21,972 nt of DNA from the NCBI GenBank assembly GCA_050261415.1, contig JBLNDG010000240.1:1-21972 (forward strand). The letters run 5' to 3'. This DNA is from JBLNDG01 sp050261415. Lineage in GTDB: Bacteria; Bacillota; Clostridia; Lutisporales; Lutisporaceae. Made by a program: the position numbers and the translations under genes. The notes under the pieces were generated by a model, which saw only the letters and a program-made list of their open reading frames with translations, had not been told where the DNA came from and searched no databases. How positions within the stretch are numbered: position 1 is the stretch's first letter; every line of letters begins with the position of its first letter. Shown piece after piece: positions 1 through 5,939 of the stretch.

Positions 1-255
1 AATCCTATCAGCCATAAGTTCTGCGACTATTGCAATCGATTAAGACTTACGGCGGATGGGAAATTGAAACCGTGTCTGCACTCGGATAAAGAGATAGATG
101 TCAGGGAAATACTCAGGTGCAATAATGCCGGGGGTAAGCTTGAGGCGCTTAAGAACGCTGTGATGGAAGCGGTAAAAGCCAAGCCGGAACACCATACCCT
201 TAACGATCTGTACAATAAGCCTATTAAAAGGGACATGTACAGAATCGGGGGATGA
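1..255 (+). CDS. moaA: GTP 3',8-cyclase MoaA, C-terminal 84 residues (5' end outside window)
   Basis: This is the tail of the radical-SAM enzyme that starts molybdenum cofactor synthesis by rearranging GTP to 3',8-cyclo-7,8-dihydro-GTP. The visible part carries the C-terminal iron-sulfur ligand pattern C-x2-C-x13-C (Cys 8, 11 and 25 of the fragment, in FCDYCNRLRLTADGKLKPC), typical of MoaA, where that cluster binds substrate. It also ends in the family's C-terminal double glycine (RIGG). The N-terminal radical-SAM CxxxCxxC part lies upstream of the window. The stop is followed 20 bases later by a MOSC-domain gene, so the two probably form a molybdenum cofactor operon. Identity is secure from these motifs; only the length and start are unknown. 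Confidence 0.95.
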   Translation, partial: NPISHKFCDYCNRLRLTADGKLKPCLHSDKEIDVREILRCNNAGGKLEALKNAVMEAVKAKPEHHTLNDLYNKPIKRDMYRIGG

Positions 256-275
256 TATAGGAAAGGGTGGTAAAC

Positions 276-713
276 ATGATAGGTAAAGTGATTGCAGTAA
301 ATATAAGCGAGAAAAAAGGCGTACCGAAAAAGCCAATTGAGCAGGGGGAATTCAGGGTTGACCATGGTCTGGTCGGGGATGCCCATGCAGGGAACTGGCA
401 TAGGCAGGTAAGCCTTTTGGGTATAGAAAGTATTAACAGGATGAAAGCTCTTGGGATAGAGGGGCTTTGCACGGGTAAATTTGCTGAGAACCTCACTACT
501 GAAGGTATCGAATTATGGAAGCTGCCTGTAGGTACGAAGCTTAAGATTGGCGAAACATTACAGGAGGTCACCCAAATAGGAAAGGAGTGCCATGTGAAAT
601 GCGCCATATTCCAGCAGATTGGCACTTGTGTGATGCCAACCGAGGGAATATTCACGAAGGTTTTGAAAGGCGGAATTATTAAAGCCGGAGACGAAATAGA
701 CCTGGCAGAATAG
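276..713 (+). CDS. MOSC domain-containing protein
   Basis: A 145-residue single MOSC domain, the fold found at the C-terminus of molybdenum cofactor sulfurases and in stand-alone proteins encoded beside moa/mog genes. Visible family features are the N-terminal strand IGKVIAVNIS, the GLVGDAHAG segment (residues 31-39) and the cysteine-rich stretch GKECHVKCAIFQQIGTCVMP with Cys105, Cys109 and Cys118. A role in moving sulfur or metal onto the cofactor is a family-level inference. A GTG nine bases upstream (267) is in frame, but the SD-like AGGGTGG at 264-270 is correctly spaced only for the ATG at 276. It lies directly behind moaA and is probably co-transcribed. No partner such as moaC or mog is visible in the window. 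Confidence 0.87.
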   Translation: MIGKVIAVNISEKKGVPKKPIEQGEFRVDHGLVGDAHAGNWHRQVSLLGIESINRMKALGIEGLCTGKFAENLTTEGIELWKLPVGTKLKIGETLQEVTQIGKECHVKCAIFQQIGTCVMPTEGIFTKVLKGGIIKAGDEIDLAE

Positions 714-733
714 ATGTCAAAACAGCCAATAGG

Positions 734-791
734 AGCAGCCATATATAGCTAGGCATTGGTATAAAAGATGCCCATCTATAGCATGGCTGTT
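734..791 (+). terminator. Imperfect long hairpin after the moaA-MOSC unit, possible terminator
   Basis: Left arm 734-756 and right arm 768-791 are complementary over most of about 23 bases (AGCAGCCAT...TAGGCAT against ATGCCCAT...ATGGCTGTT), with a few mismatches and one bulge, around an 11-base loop. The following TTCTTATAATT is only weakly U-rich, so intrinsic termination is possible but not certain. It is the only strong structure between the MOSC gene and the decayed region. Confidence 0.45.
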
Positions 792-910
792 CTTATAATT
801 ATGGCAGGCAACAATAGCCTGTTAAGTATTGCTTATCACACACCCGTCTAGTATAATTTATCCAACATATAAAATAAAATGGCAATTCAGGTTGAGTGGA
901 GGTATAAGCT

Positions 911-958
911 ATGAAACGTGCTTTGCTTGTAATTGATGTGCAAAGTCTGAATGGATAA
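911..958 (+). pseudogene. Relic of an isochorismatase/nicotinamidase-family gene (N-terminus, then stop)
   Basis: A GTGGAGG ribosome site at 897-903 precedes an ATG that opens MKRALLVIDVQSLNG and then stops. MKRALLVIDVQ is the characteristic first strand of isochorismatase-like cysteine hydrolases, including the catalytic Asp of LVIDVQ, but the remaining roughly 160-170 residues are missing. The last residues before the stop could be the original C-terminus, which would mean a large internal deletion rather than simple truncation; that part is a guess. The next relic starts 13 bases downstream with its own ribosome site, so the two were probably an operon. Confidence 0.6.
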
Positions 959-971
959 GGGAGATAAGTAA

Positions 972-1219
972 ATGAAGAATTTGAGGTGCTATGGAGAAAA
1001 GCCCTTCCGGGTCGCAGTGGTTCACGGAACCTATGATCCCCATCCGGCAGAGGGTGTAAAATACCATTAGAGCGTGTTCTAGAAAACTTCAGGTTCTACC
1101 TTCTGGATAAGTGCGGGCATTCACCATGGAAGGAACGGTATGCCATGAAAGAATTCTATGAGATATTGCAAAGAGAAATTTATGATGGTAAAGGAGAACA
1201 AAGGAGATACTGGAAATAA
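972..1219 (+). pseudogene. Collapsed and frameshifted alpha/beta-hydrolase gene
   Basis: The reading frame opens at ATG 972, behind the ribosome site AAGGGAGA at 958-965, as MKNLRCYGEKPFRVAVVHG. That is a typical start for a small clostridial alpha/beta hydrolase, in which the next residues should be GGPGAPG. Instead it runs straight into TYDPHPAEGVK, which belongs to the region near the catalytic Asp close to the C-terminus. The frame then stops at 1068-1070. Shifting at the A-run 1058-1061, as if one A were lost, restores IPLERVLENFRFYLLDKCGHSPW and so on to a stop at 1217-1219. KCGHSPW holds the catalytic-His region. The middle of the enzyme, including the nucleophile elbow, is gone, so no activity is expected. 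Family assignment rests on remembered motifs. Confidence 0.65.
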
Positions 1220-1240
1220 TGTATTATTAATGAATTAATA

Positions 1241-1249
1241 TGGTATAGT
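1241..1249 (+). promoter_or_regulatory. Extended -10 promoter for larEBC
   Basis: TGGTATAGT fits the extended -10 pattern TGnTATAAT, with TATAGT at 1244-1249. No good -35 hexamer is seen at 16-18 bases upstream, which extended -10 promoters tolerate. The transcript would start near 1256, about 40 bases before the larE start codon. Sequence-only prediction. Confidence 0.5.
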
Positions 1250-1298
1250 ATATATAGCGCATTCAGAAATAACCACAGATATTATAGGAGGATATACG

Positions 1299-2118
1299 TT
1301 GGATAATTTGGAAAAACTAAAAGAGCTGTTGAGGCAGTATGAAAGGGTGGCAGTTGCCTTCTCGGGAGGGGTTGACAGCAGCTTTCTTTTGAAAATAGCT
1401 TACGATACATTGGGGGGGGCAAAATGTACTCCCTATAACTGTAAAAGCGGCAGTGAACCCTGAGTGCGAGATGGAGGACGCAGAGTCTGTTACAAGAGGT
1501 ACTGCCATGGAACATATATTTATGAATATGGATGTTATGAGCATAGGCGGTTTCAGGGATAATCCTCCCGATAGGTGCTACCACTGCAAGAAGGCTATAT
1601 TCGGGAGAATAAAGGAGGAAGCTGCAAAGTACGGGATTGAAATTATACTTGACGGAACAAATTCGGATGATGATAATGACTACAGGCCGGGAATGAAAGC
1701 TCTAAAAGAGCTTGGGGTCAAGAGCCCTTTGAAGGAGTGCGGTTTGGGTAAAAGTGAAATACGGGAGTATTCAAGGCAGCTTGGCCTTGGGACCTGGGAC
1801 AAACCCAGCATGGCATGCCTGGCCTCCAGGATACCATATAATGAATCTATTACTTTGGAAAAGCTCAAGCTTGTGGAAAAGGCAGAGATGTATCTGCAGC
1901 AAGAGGGCTTCAGACAGTTCAGGGTGAGGTGCCATGGAAATATTGCCAGGATAGAGATAGCACCGGCAGAAATGCCTAAGATTTTAGACCTTGATATTAT
2001 GAAAAGCATTAATGATGAGCTCAAGGCAATTGGTTTTTCATATGTAACCCTGGATATGCAGGGCTATAGAACGGGAAGTCTTAATGAAACATTGGGGAAA
2101 AACGGCATGGAGGGTTAG
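1299..2118 (+). CDS. larE: ATP-dependent sacrificial sulfur transferase LarE, read as two frames joined at a G8 run
   Basis: LarE activates the carboxylates of the LarB product with ATP and inserts sulfur, making the thiocarboxylates of the nickel-pincer nucleotide. The start is TTG 1299, seven bases after a perfect AGGAGG (1286-1291). The first frame gives LDNLEKLKEL..VAVAFSGGVDSS, with the PP-loop ATP site at residues 22-28, but stops after about 50 codons. Dropping one G from the eight at 1412-1419 joins it to LPITVKAAVNPECEMED and continues without a break to 2118, giving a normal 272 residues. GTG 1453 starts only the second part and lacks the PP-loop. In the joined product MACLASR holds Cys173, in the place of the sacrificial Cys of Lactiplantibacillus plantarum LarE. 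RCYHCK (Cys93, Cys96) adds two cysteines, as in iron-sulfur-dependent LarE proteins. larB follows two bases after the stop. A true frameshift, slippage or a sequencing error are all possible. Confidence 0.85.
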
Positions 2119-2120
2119 GT

Positions 2121-2867
2121 ATGGATGAGAAATATCTTGCTAATCTGTTGAATGGAGTAAAAAATGGAGAAGTTGATGTTAGTGAAGCGATGGAAGCACT
2201 TAAAAAGCTTCCCTATGAAGATTTGGACTTTGTAAAGATAGATAATCACAGGAAACTGCGGAAAGGCCAGGGTGAAGTAATATACTGCGGGGGCAAGACA
2301 CCCGAGCAGTCAGCATTAATATTCGAAAAAATGCTCCAATACAACAGCAATGTGCTTGGTACAAGAGCGGGCAGAGAAGTATATGATGCGGTAAAATCAA
2401 AGGTTGCTGACGCCATATACCATGAGAATGCGAAAGCAATTACCGTTATAAGGGATGAAGTGCCTGCCGCAGAGGGAAAGATACTGGTAGCTACCGGAGG
2501 TACCTCCGATATACCTGTTGCGGAAGAAGCTGCTGTTACTGCAGAATTCTTCGGGAACTCTGTAGATCGGTTGTTTGATGTAGGCGTTGCAGGCATACAC
2601 AGGCTGCTTATGAATAGTGACAGGTTGGGTGATGCCGGTGTTATTGTCGCAGTTGCCGGAATGGAAGGCGCATTGGCGAGCGTAGTGGCCGGATTGGCAA
2701 GCTGTCCGGTGATAGCAGTGCCAACCAGTATCGGTTATGGTGCGAATTTTGGCGGGCTTTCTGCCCTCCTGACAATGCTCAACAGCTGTGCCAGCGGAAT
2801 AGGGGTAGTAAATATCGACAATGGCTTTGGAGCCGGCTACCTGGCAAGTCTGATAAACAGGAGGTAA
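2121..2867 (+). CDS. larB: Nickel-pincer cofactor biosynthesis protein LarB (NaAD carboxylase/hydrolase)
   Basis: LarB carboxylates nicotinic acid adenine dinucleotide on the pyridinium ring and hydrolyses it to the mononucleotide, the first step toward the nickel-pincer cofactor. The protein is 248 residues, the family's usual length. The C-terminal half is the PurE-like domain, seen as LVATGGTSDIPVAEEA (122-137), AVAGMEGALASVVAGL and PTSIGYGANFGGLSALL (201-217). Cys223 in LNSCASG matches the conserved cysteine that forms a covalent adduct with the pyridinium ring in L. plantarum LarB (Cys221 there, from memory). The start codon is two bases after the larE stop, with GGAGG inside the end of larE, and larC begins four bases after its stop. 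This tight spacing marks one larEBC operon. Confidence 0.95.
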   Translation: MDEKYLANLLNGVKNGEVDVSEAMEALKKLPYEDLDFVKIDNHRKLRKGQGEVIYCGGKTPEQSALIFEKMLQYNSNVLGTRAGREVYDAVKSKVADAIYHENAKAITVIRDEVPAAEGKILVATGGTSDIPVAEEAAVTAEFFGNSVDRLFDVGVAGIHRLLMNSDRLGDAGVIVAVAGMEGALASVVAGLASCPVIAVPTSIGYGANFGGLSALLTMLNSCASGIGVVNIDNGFGAGYLASLINRR

Positions 2868-2871
2868 AAAT

Positions 2872-4149
2872 ATGAAGACACTATATTTTGACTGCTTTTC
2901 AGGGATTAGCGGTGATATGACCCTGGGAGCCCTGCTTAATGTAGGAGCAGATGAAAACGTTCTCAGAGAAGGATTAAGACAACTTAACATAGAAGGATAC
3001 AGCATTGGAATTGAGAATAAGTTGAAAAACGGAATAACAGGCACTGATTTTTCAGTGCTGCTGGAAGGACAGCCGGAAGATGAGCATGAACACAAGCATG
3101 GAGAGCATTATCACCATCATGACCACCTTCACGAGCATGGTCACGGGCACGAACACGAACATTCCCATGAACATGTGCATAGGACAATGAAGGATATAGA
3201 AACAATAATCAATGAAAGCACACTTAATGAAAATGTTAAAAGAATCAGCCTTGATATTTTCAGAATTATAGCTGAAGCAGAAGGAAAAATCCATGGAAAG
3301 CCGGTGAATGAAGTCCATTTCCATGAAGTAGGTGCTGTGGATTCTATTGTAGATATAATCGGTACGGCAATATGCGTAGATAACCTGAAGGTTGACCGTA
3401 TAGTATTTTCAAGTCTGCCTTTGTCCAGGGGCTTTGTAAAATGCCAGCACGGAGTATTCCCTTTACCTGCTCCTGCTGCTTTGGAGATTTTAAAGGATGC
3501 TCCTGTATACTATACCGACTATAACTTTGAACTGGTAACCCCTACCGGTGCTGCAATAGCAAAGGGGCTTGCCGATGAATTTGGAATGGTTGGAGAAAAT
3601 GAAATTGAAAGAATCGGCTATGGACTTGGGAAGAAAACTTATGAAATCCCAAATGTACTTAGGGTTATTTTGTTCAATTCAAAAAAAAAATCAACGGACA
3701 CGGTCGTTGAGATAGATACAAACATAGATGATATGGCCCCTGAACAGTTGGGGTACGTTATGGAAAGATTGTTTGAACAAGGTGCACTGGATGTATTTTT
3801 TACATCAATATTCATGAAAAAGAACAGGCCGGGAATCAAGCTTACGGTATTATGCCATCCTGATAAGAAGGCTTCCATGACAGATATCATATTCAGGGAT
3901 ACAAGCACCTTTGGCATACGCTGTGTGCAAAGGGAAAGGACTATTCTGGACAGGGAGTTCATCAAGGTTGAGACCGGCTATGGTGAGATAAGGTGCAAGA
4001 TAGGGAGGCAGGAAGGTAAAATAATAAAGTACTCTCCGGAGTATGAGGACTGCAAGGCTGCATCACTGCTGTACGGGAAACCTATCGCAGATATTTACAA
4101 TGAGGCAATTGTGAAGATGGCTGATAAGCTAAAGGAGCTTGAGGCATAA
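2872..4149 (+). CDS. larC: Nickel insertion protein LarC, full-length single frame
   Basis: LarC is the CTP-dependent cyclometallase that places nickel into the pincer nucleotide. The 425-residue protein holds both parts in one frame. The N-terminal domain runs from LYFDCFSGISGDM to LPAPAALEIL and LVTPTGAAIAK. The C-terminal metal/CTP domain follows from VVEIDTNIDDM and includes FMKKNRPG. A histidine-rich insert at 72-103 has 17 His in 32 residues and is a likely nickel reservoir or binding site, as in other LarC proteins. The domains meet at SKKKST, encoded by ten consecutive A (3681-3690); in L. plantarum the equivalent larC1/larC2 parts are joined by programmed frameshifting. The ribosome site is AGGAGG at 2860-2865. 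It is the last lar gene, and no terminator is seen before the guaB promoter. larA itself is not in the window. Confidence 0.95.
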   Translation: MKTLYFDCFSGISGDMTLGALLNVGADENVLREGLRQLNIEGYSIGIENKLKNGITGTDFSVLLEGQPEDEHEHKHGEHYHHHDHLHEHGHGHEHEHSHEHVHRTMKDIETIINESTLNENVKRISLDIFRIIAEAEGKIHGKPVNEVHFHEVGAVDSIVDIIGTAICVDNLKVDRIVFSSLPLSRGFVKCQHGVFPLPAPAALEILKDAPVYYTDYNFELVTPTGAAIAKGLADEFGMVGENEIERIGYGLGKKTYEIPNVLRVILFNSKKKSTDTVVEIDTNIDDMAPEQLGYVMERLFEQGALDVFFTSIFMKKNRPGIKLTVLCHPDKKASMTDIIFRDTSTFGIRCVQRERTILDREFIKVETGYGEIRCKIGRQEGKIIKYSPEYEDCKAASLLYGKPIADIYNEAIVKMADKLKELEA

Positions 4150-4191
4150 GTACGGCGTTTTATCTGTAAATTCTGTATATTTCAAAACCAT

Positions 4192-4220
4192 TTGACAAAA
4201 GCGTTTGCTTTAAATATACT
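4192..4220 (+). promoter_or_regulatory. Sigma-A promoter of guaBA
   Basis: A perfect -35 TTGACA (4192-4197), a 17-base spacer and TATACT (4215-4220). The transcript would begin near 4227, about 25 bases before the guanine aptamer and 220 bases before guaB. This is the best promoter match in the window. Confidence 0.8.
4196..4209 (+). promoter_or_regulatory. cre-like (LacI/CcpA-type) operator in the guaBA promoter spacer
   Basis: CAAAAGCGTTTGCT fits 12 of the 14 positions of the cre consensus TGWAARCGYTWNCW; only the first two bases differ. It fills most of the spacer between -35 and -10, a position where a bound repressor would block RNA polymerase. It could also serve another LacI-family protein, or be chance in an AT-rich spacer. 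Confidence 0.35.
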
Positions 4221-4251
4221 ATTTAAAAATATATAAATATAGTAAGAGTTT

Positions 4252-4321
4252 GACTCATATATTTCCGGGGATATGGCCCGGAAGTCTCTACGACACGACC
4301 TTTAATCGCGTCACTATGGGT
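4252..4321 (+). promoter_or_regulatory. Guanine riboswitch aptamer (purine class)
   Basis: All parts of the purine aptamer can be placed. P1 is ACTCATA (4253-4259) with TATGGGT (4315-4321). P2 is TTCCGGG (4263-4269) with CCCGGAA (4277-4283), closed by the canonical L2 GATATGG. P3 is 4292-4298 with 4306-4312, containing one A-C mismatch, and its loop CCTTTAA supplies the CC that kisses the GG of L2. The junction keeps U47 and U51 equivalents (4285, 4289). The specificity base (position 74 in B. subtilis xpt) is C at 4314, which pairs with guanine; adenine sensors have U. Placement ahead of guaB fits feedback by guanine. The downstream terminator suggests an OFF switch. Confidence 0.93.
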
Positions 4322-4330
4322 GAAATTGTT

Positions 4331-4367
4331 GTCCGGCAATTTTCACTTTTTGCCGGGCTTCGTTTTA
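4331..4367 (+). terminator. Intrinsic terminator of the guanine riboswitch
   Basis: GTCCGGCAA (4331-4339) pairs with TTGCCGGGC (4350-4358) as a 9-bp stem with one G-U pair, followed by TTCGTTTTA. It begins ten bases after P1 and about 80 bases before guaB. Ligand-bound aptamer would let this hairpin form and stop transcription before guaBA. Confidence 0.85.
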
Positions 4368-4446
4368 TAATAAGGATTGCATAATTCAACTATATATGAA
4401 GCAAACTATATATTTTATTATATTCAAATAAGGAGTGTAAAAACTA

Positions 4447-5898
4447 ATGGAAAAGTTCTTAAAAGAGGGGCTGACCTTTGACGATGTGCTGTTAATTCCC
4501 GCCAAATCCGAAGTGCTTCCCAAGGATGCCGATACTTCCACTTTTCTCACCAGAAGAATAAGACTAAATATTCCTCTCATGTCTGCCGGGATGGATACGG
4601 TTACAGAGTCCAAGCTGGCAATAGCAATTGCAAGAGAGGGAGGTATCGGGATAATTCATAAGAATATGCCGATTGAAAAGCAAGCAATGGAGGTTGACAA
4701 GGTAAAAAGGTCCGAACATGGAGTAATAGTGGATCCCTTCCATCTTTCGCCCAATCACAGCATCTCAGACGCTATGGAACTAATGGAGAGATACAGGATT
4801 TCCGGTGTGCCGATAACCGATGAAAAGGGAAGGCTGGTAGGTATACTTACAAACAGGGATTTGCGCTTTGAAACCGAGTTTTCAAGAAAAATATCAGAAG
4901 TCATGACCAAGGACAATCTTATAACTGCTCCTGTTGGAACAGATCTGATGCAAGCGGAGCAGATACTGAAGAAGCATAAAATTGAAAAGCTGCCTCTTGT
5001 AGATGAAAAGGGCTTTTTAAAGGGGCTTATAACGATAAAGGATATAGAAAAGGCCATACAATACCCGAATTCAGCAAAGGACCCGGGTGGAAGGCTGCTG
5101 GTCGGTGCTGCAGTGGGAGTTACGAATGATTTGATTGAAAGAGCTGAGGCTTTAGTGGCTTCAAAGGTTGATGTGATTGTGATTGATTCATCTCACGGAC
5201 ATTCAAAGGGAGTAATAGAAGCGGTCAAGCAAATAAAGAAGCGCTTCCCTGAGCTTCAGTTAATAGCCGGGAATGTGGCAACGGCTGCAGGGACAAAGGA
5301 GCTTATAGAAGCAGGAGCTGATGCCGTAAAGGTTGGAATAGGACCCGGTTCCATATGTACTACCAGGGTTGTTACAGGTGCCGGAGTTCCGCAGATTACT
5401 GCCGTGTATGATTGTGCCATGGAAGCGGATAAATATGGAATACCGGTTATAGCTGACGGCGGAGTAAAGTACAGCGGGGATGTAGTAAAAGCAATAGCAG
5501 CAGGAGCTAGCACCGTTATGCTGGGCAGCCTGTTTGCGGGTACGGCTGAGAGCCCTGGTGAGATGGAAATATATCAGGGCAGGAGCTTTAAGGTATACAG
5601 AGGCATGGGCTCCCTTGGAGCTATGGCTTGCGGCAGCAAAGACAGGTACTTCCAGGAGGATGCAAAGAAACTGGTGCCTGAGGGTGTTGAAGGCAGGGTA
5701 CCTTACAAAGGGCAGTTGTCTGAAACCATATACCAGCTTATCGGGGGATTGCGTTCCGGCATGGGACTCTGTGGCACAAGGACTATCGAGGAACTCAGAA
5801 AAAATGCCCAGTTTATACGCATAACTGCTGCCGGACTTCGGGAAAGCCACCCGCATGATGTTAATATAACTAAGGAAGCACCTAACTACAGTCTATAG
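4447..5898 (+). CDS. guaB: Inosine-5'-monophosphate dehydrogenase
   Basis: GuaB oxidises IMP to XMP with NAD+, the committed step to guanine nucleotides. The 483-residue protein has the usual layout: an N-terminal barrel segment (LTFDDVLLIPAKSEVLP; SAGMDTVTE), an inserted pair of CBS domains at roughly 95-205, then the rest of the barrel. The catalytic loop GPGSICTTR puts the nucleophile at Cys304. The phosphate-binding segment IADGGVKYSGD and the flap near YRGMGSLGAM follow. The CBS pair normally binds adenine or guanine nucleotides and tunes activity. The ATG follows AAGGAG at about 4430-4435. guaA starts 41 bases downstream, and the pair shares the riboswitch-controlled promoter. Confidence 0.97.
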   Translation: MEKFLKEGLTFDDVLLIPAKSEVLPKDADTSTFLTRRIRLNIPLMSAGMDTVTESKLAIAIAREGGIGIIHKNMPIEKQAMEVDKVKRSEHGVIVDPFHLSPNHSISDAMELMERYRISGVPITDEKGRLVGILTNRDLRFETEFSRKISEVMTKDNLITAPVGTDLMQAEQILKKHKIEKLPLVDEKGFLKGLITIKDIEKAIQYPNSAKDPGGRLLVGAAVGVTNDLIERAEALVASKVDVIVIDSSHGHSKGVIEAVKQIKKRFPELQLIAGNVATAAGTKELIEAGADAVKVGIGPGSICTTRVVTGAGVPQITAVYDCAMEADKYGIPVIADGGVKYSGDVVKAIAAGASTVMLGSLFAGTAESPGEMEIYQGRSFKVYRGMGSLGAMACGSKDRYFQEDAKKLVPEGVEGRVPYKGQLSETIYQLIGGLRSGMGLCGTRTIEELRKNAQFIRITAAGLRESHPHDVNITKEAPNYSL

Positions 5899-5939
5899 AA
5901 TATTGCGGCTGCACAAAAGAAATGATTGGAGAGTGTAAA

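Noticed and set aside
224..742. Minus-strand open frame of 172 codons over the MOSC gene
   Set aside because: Antisense to a recognisable MOSC domain; composition is that of a shadow frame.
1453..2118. larE as a shorter gene starting at GTG 1453
   Set aside because: It would lack the PP-loop and any ribosome site; the TTG at 1299 with AGGAGG and the upstream frame supply the missing part.
2121..2867. larB as a second purE
   Set aside because: The C-terminal half is PurE-like, but the N-terminal half, the Cys223 motif and the larE/larC neighbours identify it as LarB.
2397..3095. Minus-strand open frame of 232 codons across larB and larC
   Set aside because: It lies antisense to two well-supported genes, and its sequence reflects their codon pattern with no domain-like character.
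3088..3180. The CAC/CAT-rich stretch as a DNA repeat or CRISPR-like array
   Set aside because: It is simply the coding sequence of the LarC histidine-rich region; spacing is irregular and in frame.
5260..5856. Minus-strand open frame of 198 codons within guaB
   Set aside because: Antisense to the conserved catalytic half of guaB, with no independent support.
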